Both the position numbers and the translations under genes were made by a program. Positions 26,430 through 36,463 of a DNA stretch of 49,847 nucleotides are shown here, in pieces. Each line of letters begins with the position of its first letter. The stretch's first letter is position 1. Under the pieces are notes generated by a model that ran no database searches, was not told the DNA's origin, and was given only the letters and a program-made list of their open reading frames with translations. This DNA is from Rhodospirillaceae bacterium (GTDB lineage: Bacteria; Pseudomonadota; Alphaproteobacteria; Bin65): contig JAPOST010000138.1 of assembly GCA_026709535.1 (NCBI GenBank), positions 1 through 49,847 on the forward strand, given 5' to 3'.

Positions 26430-28037
26430 CTATCGTGTGGTTGTTATGGCTGCACGGTCGTTTCCGAACCGTAGCCGCCGGGCTGTGGGACGACTGGTTC
26501 TCCGGATGGAAGCCGCCAAGACCTTCTCGTAAAGAACCTTGTCCTTCAAAAGCTGGCGCGCAATCACCATCTCTACATCAAACGGTCCTGCCAAGGCCTT
26601 CGGTGGGCATCCGGCGCGTAGTGTCTCGGCCACTTGGAGGAGTGGCGCTGTATACTGACGCCATGATTGAAAGACATCAGCTTGAGCAATCTTATCCTTG
26701 ATCAGATGCGTTGCTGTGCTGCGGGAGTTGCGCGCCTCCAAGCTGGTGCAGATATTTGGCCGGACGCCCAAGCCTTGTAGCGTGTAGCCGGACGGAGCGT
26801 GAAGGCGCGACCACGTGAGGATCATTTCGCTCTGGTTGGGGAGCGAGGCAACGCTTTGCACGGTGCCTTTTCCAAAGCTGTTGCTGCCGACGATGACAGC
26901 CCGCTCATTGTCCTGAAGAGCAGCTGCAACGATTTCGGAGGACGACGCCGAGCGACCATTAACCAGCACAACGATCGGTTTGCCGCCCAAAATATCACCA
27001 CCCCGTGCTGTATATTGCTGGAAGCTCTCCGGATGCCGACCTTTGGTGTAGGCAATCGATCCGGAGTTCAGGAACAAATCAGAAACTTTGATGGACTGGT
27101 CCAGCAACCCACCGGGGTTGTTGCGCAGGTCCAGAATAACGCCCGTAACCTTGTGTTTCCCGATCCGCGACCGCCACCTTGCGACCGCTTTGGTGATCTT
27201 CCGAGCTGTTCCACGGCTGAAGCGGGTGAGCCGGATGTAAATTGCTTTGTCTTCTCGATGGGCAATTACTGTATTTGGAATGATAAACTGGCGTGTTACG
27301 GCCACGGTGAGAGGTTTTTTGCGCGTTACTCGACGTACGGTGACCAGAACACGGGACGCCTTAGGGCCGCGCAAGCGCTGCACGACGCTTCCCAAGCTCA
27401 TCTTGCTGACCGGAATGCCGGCGATCGCAGTGATGACGTCGTTGTCCTTCAGACCGGCCTTCTGGCCTGGCGATCCCGGCATGACGGTGATGATGCGGAT
27501 CTCGTCCTTTTCCGACCGGATGATGATGCCAATCCCGCCGTAACCATCGCGCCAAGCACGGCTGTCCCGGGCCTCAGCAGAGGTCGAATAGCGAGAGTAG
27601 CGGTCAAGAGACGCCAAGGTCGAACTGAACAACACCCGATAAACTTCTTCCGATGGGGCGTTACGGATCTTGACCGAAACATTCTTGGCTATCTGGAAAG
27701 CTTGGACAGTCACGCGCGCCCAACCCTCAATGTCTCTGGTTCCGGGGCGGTCAAGGTGCGCAATGATCTTGCCGTTATGGTTCACGACGATGGACCCGCC
27801 CCGTTCTTTTGCCCAGGTTTGCGGGTCAATCAGCGTCAAACCTTTCAGGCCTGAAAGCGCGATTTGCGGAATTGGAACATTGCGCACGAATCGTTCAGCG
27901 ATAAACCGGTATCCTGTAACGATTACGGTTTCGCCGCCTCGTGCCAACGGCACCGAGGTCGGTTCCCCCCAACTGGCGCAACCCGTAGCCGAGATCAGAA
28001 CAAGGGCGATTGTGTGCCGGAAACTCCAACGGTTCAT
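26430..28037 (-). CDS. S41 carboxy-terminal processing protease, lipoprotein (CtpA-like)
   Basis: A C-terminal processing protease. From ATG 28037 (28049 also possible) it begins MNRWSFRHTIALVLISATGC, a lipoprotein signal with Cys at the end of the lipobox, so it is likely anchored in the envelope. Longer in-frame extension to 28160 is arginine-rich and would bury the signal, so it is rejected. Seen: a PDZ domain (GGIGIIIRSEKDEIRI, GLKDNDVITAIAG), then the S41 core LDLRNNPGGLLDQSI, catalytic Ser in NGRSASSSEIVAAAL and Lys in GSNSFGKGTVQS. About 535 residues. It trims or degrades envelope proteins; the target is unknown. Confidence 0.9.
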   Translation of the reverse strand: MNRWSFRHTIALVLISATGCASWGEPTSVPLARGGETVIVTGYRFIAERFVRNVPIPQIALSGLKGLTLIDPQTWAKERGGSIVVNHNGKIIAHLDRPGTRDIEGWARVTVQAFQIAKNVSVKIRNAPSEEVYRVLFSSTLASLDRYSRYSTSAEARDSRAWRDGYGGIGIIIRSEKDEIRIITVMPGSPGQKAGLKDNDVITAIAGIPVSKMSLGSVVQRLRGPKASRVLVTVRRVTRKKPLTVAVTRQFIIPNTVIAHREDKAIYIRLTRFSRGTARKITKAVARWRSRIGKHKVTGVILDLRNNPGGLLDQSIKVSDLFLNSGSIAYTKGRHPESFQQYTARGGDILGGKPIVVLVNGRSASSSEIVAAALQDNERAVIVGSNSFGKGTVQSVASLPNQSEMILTWSRLHAPSGYTLQGLGVRPNICTSLEARNSRSTATHLIKDKIAQADVFQSWRQYTAPLLQVAETLRAGCPPKALAGPFDVEMVIARQLLKDKVLYEKVLAASIRRTSRPTARRLRFGNDRAAITTTR

Positions 28038-28049
28038 GAAACGTCGCAT

Positions 28050-29395
28050 CCGCCGTACGAAGCTTACCTCGGACGATGAAGCTTGCTCGCAGCGGTCTGG
28101 TTCGAAAATCCTGAGCGAGCGTGGGCGCACTCTCACGCCAACCGTATACTGTTTCAGCATACGGGTCTCCCTACTCTTTTTTCAAAGCAATTTGTACGCC
28201 GATGATTGAATTCTTTATGGATTCTTCCAACGGTCGCAGCCTGCCATGATTCTTCGTAGGTTGCAGCATGACTGGAGCACTGATTTTTGTCAATCCATTT
28301 CTGATAGTGTTTCATTAGTATTTTCAATGGGTTGGTTGAGGCATCCCCGTAGGATTGGCTGGATTTCCAAGGTATGTTCTGCGGTCTGATGGAGGTATGC
28401 ATATGAGTGGGAGGCGCTGGAGGTTTGAAAGTGAGTCGAAAGCGAAGATCGCGCTGGTGGGTGGCGCCTCTCGGCGTCAGGCCAAGACGTTGCCTGAGGA
28501 ACAAGAGAGGCGGTAGATATCCTGGGGGTATCGGTTCTTGCGGTCCGCCGCTTTGGCGAGCGCACCGGCAATCGTGCTCCGACTGACACGGTGATGGAGA
28601 TACCGGCGTTGGTCGATATCGGGATGACGCGCTAGTGCGCTTCGACGAAACGCTGGCGGCGCAGCACGAGTTTGTCCAGCGTACGGATGACCTTGCAGCG
28701 CCTCGGCGTCCGATGGTTGACATGATGCTAATGCACTGGTCAACCGGATGGTGCGCATCGCTGATGACGAAGAAGACGCCCCCGCCGCGGTCTGACCGAT
28801 CGGGCGGATAGCCGTGGGCAGGTCCGAGGAAGAGCAAACGGCCAATCGAGACGGGATCTTCGAAAACCAGTGCACATCACAGAGCCATTGCGCGCGGATA
28901 CGATCTTGGATCCGGTCCACGCATCTCCATGAGAGCCCGCGGCGCGTGACCTGCCGCATCAAGATGCCGGACACACGAAAGCACCTGACCGCATGCACCC
29001 AGCCGATCATTGACAAAAAAGGGGGTATCAAATCTGCACAAAATATGGCCGCGTCCTGCGCATCCCTGATTGGAAGCCAAGATTGATCAGGCAAAATTGG
29101 CTCGTCACTCGCTCAACAGGTGTGCCGTCTTGGTTATGCTATCCGTGTGCACGCAAAGTTGACCATGTGTAGCTAAGTACACAGTTCTCAAAAGACAGAT
29201 AAATTGGGGAATTTCAGTGCTCCGATGCACGCCGACCCGGCACAGGCGGCAGGCAAATACCCCCAATTGATATCTTCGATCTTAGCGGCGACTATCTCGG
29301 TTTGTCGGCTCATGAGATTGAGGAATCGCAGGGTGTTGGTACTCTATTCGTGGCGGGCCATGCCACAAAGACATTCGAGTGGGGCCGACAAATCG
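28050..29395. other. 1.3 kb without an assignable gene
   Basis: This long stretch separates the S41 protease from topA. Minus-strand frames (e.g. around 28480-29090) have odd composition, rich in Ser/Arg, and broken similarity to nothing I recognise; they look like decayed coding DNA. A short plus-strand run at 29266-29400 (DIFDLSGDYLGLSAHEIEES, then GVGTLFVAGHATKTFEWG) is protein-like but has no clear start and runs into topA antisense. TGTGTA-GCTAAG-TACACA lies at 29166-29183. Genes such as rnr, often beside topA in this class, are absent. Confidence 0.4.
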
Positions 29396-31972
29396 CTATT
29401 TTCCCGCTGACTTTTTCTTGGCGACTTTCTTCTTGCTGGCTCCCTTACCCTTGCCGCGATAGCTGGAAAGCTTTGGCGCAAGTAGTTGAATCGCCTGTTC
29501 CAAAGTAACTGAATCGACTGTCAAGTCCTTCGGCAGACTGGCATAAGTCCGGCCCACTTTTACGAACGGGCCGTAGCGGCCAGTGCCGGCAATGACTATC
29601 GATTTCTTGTCGGGATGTTGGCCTAGTTCCCGTTGCTTTTCCTTGAGTGCCGGTTGCTTCTCCTTGACCTCGGCAAGCATACTGATAGCGCGGTTCTCAC
29701 CGATCTCGAATAAATCTTCCCAAGATTCCAGGCTGGCATAGAGACCGTCGTTCTGGACGTAGGGGCCATAGCGACCGATCGCTGCTGTGATCGGTTTTCC
29801 GGTTTCGGGATGGGCGGCACTGATTTCCCGAGGTAGAGACAGTAATTTCAGCGCGATGTCCAGATCGACGGAATCGGGTTCTAGACCCTTGGGCAGGGAG
29901 GCGCGTTTAGGCTTTTTCTTCCCCTCGGCCGCGCCTAGCTGAAGGTATGGTCCGTAGGGTCCAGTCTTCAGATTGATATCCTTGCCAGTCTCAGGATCAG
30001 CACCGATTGGCCGGTCAGCAGAGATCGCGGCAGAGGCCTTGGCGCTATCGTTGACTACGGCCAGTTGCAAGGTAAAGTTGCACTCTGGATAGTTCGAGCA
30101 GCCAATAAAGCCGCCATTCCGACCGATCTTTAGGCCCAGACGGCCATTGGCGCAGGCTGGACATCGGCGCGCGTCACCACCGTCTTCGCGGGCTGGGAAG
30201 AAATGAGGTCCCAATGCTTCGTCAAGGGTGTCGATGACCGTTGCCCGGTCAAGTTCTGTCGCGTCGCTGACAGCCGCGTTGAAGGCAATCCAAAAATCCC
30301 GCAAGACCTTCTTCCAATCGAGCCGGCCGTCACAGACGATATCGAGTTGCTCCTCCAAATCTGCCGTGAAGCCATATTCGACATACCGGCCAAAGAAGTT
30401 GGTCAAGAAACTGGTTGCGATTCGACCGCGGTCTTCGGGATGAAAACGTCTGTCTAGCCGGACGTAGCGGCGTTCCTGCAGGACCTTGATGATTGATGCA
30501 TAGGTCGATGGCCGGCCAATTCCGAGTTCTTCCATCTTCTTGACCAGGCTGGCTTCGGTATAGCGTGGCGGTGGTTGAGTGAAATGCTGTTCGGGCCGAA
30601 TGGCCTTGCATTCGGCAGGCTCGCCATCATTGATTTCCGGCAGCATCCGGTTTTCGTCGTCAGCATGGTCAATCGGGTCGTCTTGGTCTTCGCGATACAA
30701 CTTCAGGAAGCCATCAAACTTCAACGTGGAGCCGGTAGCTCGCAATCTGGTCCGGTTGTCGCCACTGGTCAGCACCGCGGACACTTGATCCAGGATGGCG
30801 CTCTCCATTTGCGATGCGACAGTTCGTTTCCAGATCAACTCGTAGAGCCTGTGCTGGTCTCGATCGAGGTATTTTGCGACTGTCGCAGGCTTGCGGAACA
30901 AATCGGTTGGTCGGATCGCCTCGTGGGCTTCCTGCGCATTACGGGCTTTTGTTTTATAGGCACGCGGCGCCTTCGGCAGGTATCCGTCACCGTAATCGCG
31001 CTTGATCAACCGCCGACAGCCGCTGATTGCTTCGCTGGATAGCGATATCGAGTCAGTTCGCATGTAGCTGATCAAGCCGACGGTTTCTCCTCCCATATCC
31101 AAGCCTTCATACAGGCGCTGGGCAGTCCGCATCGTCTTGTCGGCACTCATGCGCAGCTTGCGCGAGGCTTCCTGTTGCAGGGTCGAAGTGGTGAATGGTG
31201 GTGTGGGATGACGCTTGATCTGTTTGCGCTCGACTGTATCGACGGAAAAGCATCCGGCTTTGATCGCAGCGACTGCTGCTTCGGCTTGGGCGTGACTGCG
31301 GATGGCCAGCTTGTCGAGTTTGTTGCCGTCCAAGTGGGTCAGGCGCGCCGTGAACTTGTCCCCCCGCGGCGTCAGAAGATCGGTTTCAACGGACCAATAT
31401 TCCTGCGGTTCGAAGCGTTCAATTTCATTTTCACGTTCACAGATCAGACGCAGGGCAACGGACTGAACCCGCCCGGCCGACCGCGAGCCGGGCAACTTGC
31501 GCCATAGAACCGGCGATAGGTGGAAACCTACCAGATAATCCAGCGCACGCCGGGCCAGATACGCGTCGACCAAGTTCTGATCAATCTCGCGTGGGTTCGC
31601 AATGGCGTCGCGCACTGCACTCTTGGTGACTTCGTGAAAAACGACACGGTGGACTTTCAGGTTCTTGAGCGCGCGTTTCTTCTGCAGGACCTCTAAGACG
31701 TGCCATGAAATAGCTTCGCCCTCGCGGTCGGGATCCGTCGCCAGAATCAGGCTCTCAGCGCCTGCCGCCGCGCGGGAAATCTTGTCAATTCGCAGTTTGG
31801 ATTTGGCGTCTATCTGCCACGTCATGGCAAAGTCGCTGTCGGGATCGACTGAGCCATCCTTTTCGACAAGATCGCGGACGTGACCATAGCTGGCGAGTAC
31901 CTTCCATTCCTCGCCCAGATACTTGTTGATGGTCTTCGCCTTGGCCGGAGATTCGACAACGACGACTTTCAT
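29396..31972 (-). CDS. topA: DNA topoisomerase I
   Basis: An 858-residue type IA topoisomerase that relaxes negative supercoils. Seen: Toprim start MKVVVVESPAKAKTINKYLG, metal site ATDPDREGEAISWH, active-site Tyr303 in GLISYMRTDS, HEAIRPTD, one four-cysteine zinc ribbon (CPAC ... CSNYPEC near residues 590-625), three C-terminal repeats with the TGPYGPYLQ/IGRYGPYVQ/TGRYGPFVK pattern, and a lysine-rich tail ending KKKVAKKKSAGK. Full length. In related genomes dprA precedes it; here plsY is 175 bases upstream with nothing between. Confidence 0.97.
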   Translation of the reverse strand: MKVVVVESPAKAKTINKYLGEEWKVLASYGHVRDLVEKDGSVDPDSDFAMTWQIDAKSKLRIDKISRAAAGAESLILATDPDREGEAISWHVLEVLQKKRALKNLKVHRVVFHEVTKSAVRDAIANPREIDQNLVDAYLARRALDYLVGFHLSPVLWRKLPGSRSAGRVQSVALRLICERENEIERFEPQEYWSVETDLLTPRGDKFTARLTHLDGNKLDKLAIRSHAQAEAAVAAIKAGCFSVDTVERKQIKRHPTPPFTTSTLQQEASRKLRMSADKTMRTAQRLYEGLDMGGETVGLISYMRTDSISLSSEAISGCRRLIKRDYGDGYLPKAPRAYKTKARNAQEAHEAIRPTDLFRKPATVAKYLDRDQHRLYELIWKRTVASQMESAILDQVSAVLTSGDNRTRLRATGSTLKFDGFLKLYREDQDDPIDHADDENRMLPEINDGEPAECKAIRPEQHFTQPPPRYTEASLVKKMEELGIGRPSTYASIIKVLQERRYVRLDRRFHPEDRGRIATSFLTNFFGRYVEYGFTADLEEQLDIVCDGRLDWKKVLRDFWIAFNAAVSDATELDRATVIDTLDEALGPHFFPAREDGGDARRCPACANGRLGLKIGRNGGFIGCSNYPECNFTLQLAVVNDSAKASAAISADRPIGADPETGKDINLKTGPYGPYLQLGAAEGKKKPKRASLPKGLEPDSVDLDIALKLLSLPREISAAHPETGKPITAAIGRYGPYVQNDGLYASLESWEDLFEIGENRAISMLAEVKEKQPALKEKQRELGQHPDKKSIVIAGTGRYGPFVKVGRTYASLPKDLTVDSVTLEQAIQLLAPKLSSYRGKGKGASKKKVAKKKSAGK

Positions 31973-32147
31973 GAAGGCTCTTTTGCTGTCTGAAATGGTG
32001 CCATGTCAGGCGCCTTGAGAAGCTGGCAAATGGGGTTCGGGTCGGGTGGCGTCAAGCGAAAACCCCGTCACCTGTCCACAAGCGTGTCCCTATTACCATA
32101 GCAGTGCATCCGCCATGCGGCGCCAAGGCGGGAAACCGGAGTATAAT

Positions 32148-32798
32148 TCACGTCTCACCGATCTTCGGTTCTTCATGCGTCAGCAACCGGCGGATGTTGG
32201 CAGCATGACGAAACCAGATCAATACGGCAATCAATGCGGTGAACTCGGCCATCTGATGATAGGCGATCGGGCTGCTGAGCAGGGGCGCATCCGCCCAGCC
32301 GAGAACTTTGGCGCAGACAGGCGCCACAATCATAGCAGCCAATGCTGACACGCTTGAGTAACGGAACATGATGGCGACCAGCAACCAGATGAGGCAGGCT
32401 GCGGTACCGACCGGCCAGTTGCCGGCCAACAGGAGGCCGATTGCCGTCGCTACACCCTTGCCGCCATTGAAGCGCAGCCAGATTGGAAACAGGTGGCCGA
32501 ACAAGGCGCCGACGCCGGCAGCCACCCCGATATCCGGCCCATACGTCCAATGCCCGATCAGCAGGACAGCAGCTCCCTTGCCGCTGTCAAGGATCAGAGT
32601 CGCCAGCGCCAGTCCCTTGCTGCCAGTGCGCAGCACGTTCGTGGCGCCTATGTTACCGGAGCCGATTTTGCGGATGTCTCCCTTGTCGGCATGCAAGGTG
32701 AGGATCAATCCGAACGGAATAGAACCCGCCAGATAACCGGCGCCAAAGGCGCCTAGGAGGTAGGGCCAGGCAAAGGACCAGCTGATGGGATCGGGCAT
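32148..32798 (-). CDS. plsY: Glycerol-3-phosphate acyltransferase PlsY
   Basis: A 216-residue membrane acyltransferase using acyl-phosphate to make lysophosphatidic acid, the first step of phospholipid synthesis. Start ATG 32798 (10 bases after the pyrC stop) gives the proper hydrophobic N-terminus; a longer frame to 32924 overlaps pyrC. Seen: YLAGSIPFGLIL (motif 1), GSGNIGATNVLRTGSKGLA (motif 2), and FNGGKGVATAIG (motif 3). Five or so membrane segments. Confidence 0.94.
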   Translation of the reverse strand: MPDPISWSFAWPYLLGAFGAGYLAGSIPFGLILTLHADKGDIRKIGSGNIGATNVLRTGSKGLALATLILDSGKGAAVLLIGHWTYGPDIGVAAGVGALFGHLFPIWLRFNGGKGVATAIGLLLAGNWPVGTAACLIWLLVAIMFRYSSVSALAAMIVAPVCAKVLGWADAPLLSSPIAYHQMAEFTALIAVLIWFRHAANIRRLLTHEEPKIGET

Positions 32799-32808
32799 GA
32801 CGCGAATC

Positions 32809-34122
32809 CTATTGCAATTCGTCGTGCAAAACTCGTCCTTCGACAACCGTCCGCACCGCCCGGCCCTGCACGGGCATGTCTTCGTAAGGCGCGTTCTTGG
32901 ACTTGCTGCGGAATTCTTCGACATTGATACGCCAGGGCTTGTCCGGATTTATGATGACAATATCTGCGGGGCGGCCTTTCTTCAGCCTGCCTTCGGCGAG
33001 GCGCAGGATGTCAGCTGGTCCACAGGTCAGTTTGCCGATGAGGCTCGGCAGGTCGAGATGGCCCTTGTGGACCAGCGCCAGGCTCAGCGGCAGCAGGGTC
33101 TCCAATCCGACGATTCCGTCTGCGGCCTGGGCAAAAGGTACTCGCTTGCTATCTTGGTCATGCGGAGCATGATCGCTTGCGATGGCGTCAATCGTGCCGT
33201 CGACAAGGCCCTCAATAATGGCTTCGCGGTCTTCCTCGGTTCGCAATGGCGGTGAGAGTTTGGTAAAAGTTCGGTAGTCGCCGATCGCGAGTTCGTTCAG
33301 GGTGAAGTACGGCGGGGTGGTATCGCAAGTCACAGGTAATTCCCGTTCCTTGGCTTGGCGGATGACTTCGACCGCTTCCTTGGTCGAGATGTGCGCTGCG
33401 TGATAGCGGCCGCCAGTCGCTTCGACCAGCCGCAGATCCCGTTCGATCATCATGACTTCGGCGATTCGCGGGATCCCTCGCAGGCCCAGCCGCAAGGCTA
33501 TTTCACCCCCGTTCATGACGCCATTTTCTGCCAGCGTCGGGTCTTCCGGATGCTGGATGATTAGTTGCCCGAAGGTTTTGGCATAGTTCAGGGCGCGTAG
33601 CATCACCCGCGCATTGGCGACTGCCTTGGTGCCATCTGTAAAGCCCAACGCACCGATGTCTGACAGCAAGCCGAATTCGGTCAACTCCCGCCCTTCGAGA
33701 CCTATCGTGGCTGCTCCGTAGCAGAACACCTTGGTAGCCTTTACCTCCCGCGCACGCCGGGCGACGAATTCCACACCGGCGACGTCGTCAATCACCGGAT
33801 CAGTGTTGGGCAGGCAGACCATGGACGAGATACCGCCCACGCTGGCTGCGGCACTGGCGGTCTCGATCGTTTCTTTATGCTCTTCGCCCGGTTCGCGTAA
33901 CTGGGTGCGCATGTCGATCAGACCGGGTGTCAAAACCAAGCCCTTGCAATCGACTATATCGACCGTGGCGGGCGGCAAGTCGTTGAACAGCGACGGCCCG
34001 ACATCGGCGATGACACCGCCGTTCGTGACAAGTGCCCCCGGTTCGTCCATCCCGGTTGCCGGATCGAGCAGTCGGGCGTTTACATAGGCAACCATCCCGG
34101 CGCGTTCAGGCCCTGTCGGCAT
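32809..34122 (-). CDS. pyrC: Dihydroorotase-family protein, metal-ligand motif HxH replaced (PyrC/PyrC'-like)
   Basis: A 437-residue amidohydrolase from ATG 34122, which overlaps the pyrB stop (TGATG). Class I dihydroorotases read DLHVHLREPG; here it reads DMRTQLREPG, so both metal-binding histidines are Arg and Gln. The bridging-residue region (FTDGTKAV instead of SDDG) is changed too, while IIQHPEDP, AAHISTKEA and ASDHAPHD keep the other His/Asp ligands. Similar proteins in this class and the PyrC' of Pseudomonas are thought to be structural partners of aspartate carbamoyltransferase. A catalytic dihydroorotase would then be needed elsewhere. Alternatively it works with an altered metal site. 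Confidence 0.85.
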   Translation of the reverse strand: MPTGPERAGMVAYVNARLLDPATGMDEPGALVTNGGVIADVGPSLFNDLPPATVDIVDCKGLVLTPGLIDMRTQLREPGEEHKETIETASAAASVGGISSMVCLPNTDPVIDDVAGVEFVARRAREVKATKVFCYGAATIGLEGRELTEFGLLSDIGALGFTDGTKAVANARVMLRALNYAKTFGQLIIQHPEDPTLAENGVMNGGEIALRLGLRGIPRIAEVMMIERDLRLVEATGGRYHAAHISTKEAVEVIRQAKERELPVTCDTTPPYFTLNELAIGDYRTFTKLSPPLRTEEDREAIIEGLVDGTIDAIASDHAPHDQDSKRVPFAQAADGIVGLETLLPLSLALVHKGHLDLPSLIGKLTCGPADILRLAEGRLKKGRPADIVIINPDKPWRINVEEFRSKSKNAPYEDMPVQGRAVRTVVEGRVLHDELQ

Positions 34123-35090
34123 CACCGGGTTTCCAAAATTGGCAAGTTGCATGTCAGCACTTCCAGGCAGGCCATGCGAACGGCGACACCCATCTCCACC
34201 TGTTCCTGGATGGCGCTACGGCCGATATCGTCGGCAACCTCGCTGTCGATCTCCACACCGCGGTTCATGGGTCCGGGATGCATGATCAGAGCATCTTCTC
34301 TGGCACTGGAGAGTTTCTGTTTATCCAATCCAAAATAGCGGAAATACTCTCGCTCGGACGGGACGTAGCTGCCTTGCATTCTTTCCAGTTGCAGACGAAG
34401 CATCATGACGATGTCTACGTCCTTCAGGCCGCTTTCCATGTCGTGGAACACTTCAACGCCGAGCTGTTCCATGGTGCCAGGCACCAGGGTTGGCGGACCA
34501 ATCACCCGCACCCGCGCGCCCATCGTCTGCAACAGGTAAATGTTGGAACGTGCGACCCGACTGTGCATGACATCACCGCAGATGGCGACGATCAGCCCCT
34601 GGAGTCGGCCCTTGCGGCGCCGAATCGTGACGGCGTCCAGCAGGGCCTGCGTAGGGTGTTCATGGGCGCCGTCGCCGCCGTTCATAACCACGCACCTGAC
34701 CTTTTGAGAAAGTAGTTTGACAGCGCCGCTTTCCGGGTGTCGGCAGATGAGCACGTTCGGATGCATGGCGTTGAGCGTCAGCGCAGTGTCGAGCAGCGAT
34801 TCGCCTTTCTTGATAGAGCTGTGCTCAACTGTCATGTTGATGACATCTGCACCCAGCCGGACTGCTGCCAGTTCGAAAGATGTACGCGTCCGTGTCGAAT
34901 TCTCGAAAAACAGATTGATGACCGTTCGACCTTTCAGAATTTGCGGCGCGCGAACATCTGTGCGGTTGAATTCCGCGTAGTGATCAGATCGATCGAGCAG
35001 CAAGCTGATTTCGTCGGCCGACAATTCCTCGATTCCAAGCAGATGCTGGTGCCGGAAGTCGAAGGTCGGGAACTTTTGTGCAGCGGTCAT
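34122..35090 (-). CDS. pyrB: Aspartate carbamoyltransferase catalytic subunit
   Basis: A 322-residue enzyme making N-carbamoyl-aspartate in pyrimidine synthesis. Start ATG 35090 follows AAGG and gives [19 protein letters not shown]; an upstream ATG (35129) is possible but adds atypical residues. Seen: carbamoyl-phosphate loop [13 protein letters not shown], 80s loop [32 protein letters not shown] and [12 protein letters not shown]. Complete and intact. It is the first gene of the pyrB-pyrC-plsY group; no ruvX-like gene precedes it. Confidence 0.96.
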   Translation of the reverse strand: MTAAQKFPTFDFRHQHLLGIEELSADEISLLLDRSDHYAEFNRTDVRAPQILKGRTVINLFFENSTRTRTSFELAAVRLGADVINMTVEHSSIKKGESLLDTALTLNAMHPNVLICRHPESGAVKLLSQKVRCVVMNGGDGAHEHPTQALLDAVTIRRRKGRLQGLIVAICGDVMHSRVARSNIYLLQTMGARVRVIGPPTLVPGTMEQLGVEVFHDMESGLKDVDIVMMLRLQLERMQGSYVPSEREYFRYFGLDKQKLSSAREDALIMHPGPMNRGVEIDSEVADDIGRSAIQEQVEMGVAVRMACLEVLTCNLPILETR

Positions 35091-35548
35091 TAAAGTGGCC
35101 TTATAAGCATGGAGGTACGACCAGGGCAAGGCGGCTTGTCCCTGACGGCGTGGTCAAGTTGGCGCCCGCCTTGGATATGGCCAATATCGGAAACATCAGT
35201 GGCGACCTGGCCTCATTGCTGTCGTGCCCATACCAGGCGCTGTTGATCTCGGGCGACGTCGCGGACGCCCGCCGCCATCACCGGAAGCGGATTTCCGGCG
35301 TCCTGCGGTGCATCCGGCCGGGCAGGACGTTCGTTTTAATGCCGATCCTGACCTGCGCATGTCTGACGCTTTCTCCATGAGCCGCAACGGTGTTGAACCC
35401 GGGTTGCAATGATAAGGGGACAGCGGCCGCTCCGGAAGCATGAAGACTGGCGGCGGCCGGGCCGAATGGAAGCCTCCCGCGCCTGATGTGAAAGTCAATC
35501 AGCAGGCAAGGGGCACTGCATCCGGGCAGGCTGGCCAACTTTGGGGAA
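35091..35548. other. Intergenic region upstream of pyrB
   Basis: About 460 bases before pyrB (minus strand) and after the EamA pair. No supported coding sequence. The pyrB promoter should be here; I could not recognise a pyrimidine-controlled attenuator or a clear -35/-10 pair by eye. Confidence 0.4.
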
Positions 35549-36463
35549 TCAAACTCTGAGGATCAGTTTGCCGTCTTGTTTTGAATGGCTGATCTGTCGC
35601 TCGCGCCACCAGATGTAGAGCCCGGCCGACACCACGATGGTCGCGCCCACCAGTGTCATGGCGCCGGGGTAGTTTTCGAAGATGACGATCCCGGCGAGGA
35701 TCGCCCACAACAGTGTCGAGTATCCGAACGGGGCCAGCAACGACGCTTCCGACCGGGAGAAGGCGGCGATCAGCAGAAACTGGCCAGCACCCGCCGTGAA
35801 GCCGCAGCAGACCAGCCATGCCCAGCCTGTCGCGGACGGGTTGTGCCAGAAAAAGATCATCAGGACCGAGGCAGCGACAATCCCGAAGACAGGTGTCCAG
35901 AACATGGTCGTGAAAGGATCGTCCTCCGCCGCGACTGCACGGGTCACCAGTTGGTAGAGCGCATAGCAGACGGCCGCGCCGAGCGGGAGCAGCATGGTCA
36001 GGTCGAAATCGTCGCCGGGCCGCATGATGATGGCGATGCCGACAAGGCCGATGGCGACAGCGCTCCAGCGCCGCGGGCCGACCTTCTCCCCCAGAAACAG
36101 ATGACTGAGGATCACCAGCACAAGTGGTCCTGCATACATGATGGACGCTGACGTCGCGAGGGTCAGATAAAACAGGCTGCTGAAGAACAGCGTGTTCGTG
36201 CAGAACAGGATGGCAGACCGGATGATCTGCAGGGTCGGTCGCCTGGGTCGCGTTGCGCCGCGATGTTTCGGCAGGAAAAACAGTGGGAGGAAGACTACCC
36301 AATGGAAAACCATCCGGCCCCAGGTGATCTGGAAGACGGTCATTTCTTCCGACAGGAATTTTATGACAACGTTCGTGCACACGAAGAAGAACGTCGCGCT
36401 CAACAGCAGCAGAATCCCGCTGTGATCCGTCCCGCGGACATAGCCGCCGGGAAGGTCAGTCAT
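35549..36463 (-). CDS. EamA/DMT-superfamily permease, second of a tandem pair
   Basis: A 304-residue, ten-helix EamA protein. ATG 36463 overlaps the stop of the gene before it (ATGA), so the two are translated together. Seen: LLLSATFFFVCTNVVIKFL, then LTLATSASIMYAGPLVLVIL in the first half, LGEKVGPRRWSAVAIG with VGIAIIMRPGD, and a second half ending VVSAGLYIWWRER. Length and pattern match metabolite exporters of the RhaT/YdcZ type. Whether the pair acts as a heterodimer or two separate transporters is not known. Confidence 0.9.
   Translation of the reverse strand: MTDLPGGYVRGTDHSGILLLLSATFFFVCTNVVIKFLSEEMTVFQITWGRMVFHWVVFLPLFFLPKHRGATRPRRPTLQIIRSAILFCTNTLFFSSLFYLTLATSASIMYAGPLVLVILSHLFLGEKVGPRRWSAVAIGLVGIAIIMRPGDDFDLTMLLPLGAAVCYALYQLVTRAVAAEDDPFTTMFWTPVFGIVAASVLMIFFWHNPSATGWAWLVCCGFTAGAGQFLLIAAFSRSEASLLAPFGYSTLLWAILAGIVIFENYPGAMTLVGATIVVSAGLYIWWRERQISHSKQDGKLILRV

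Noticed and set aside
26799..27854. Plus-strand frame of 351 codons opposite the S41 protease
   Set aside because: Antisense to a gene with PDZ and Ser/Lys catalytic motifs; no protein features of its own.
35130..35548. Several 60-100 codon frames upstream of pyrB
   Set aside because: Overlapping frames on both strands with low-complexity Arg/Pro-rich translations and no ribosome sites.
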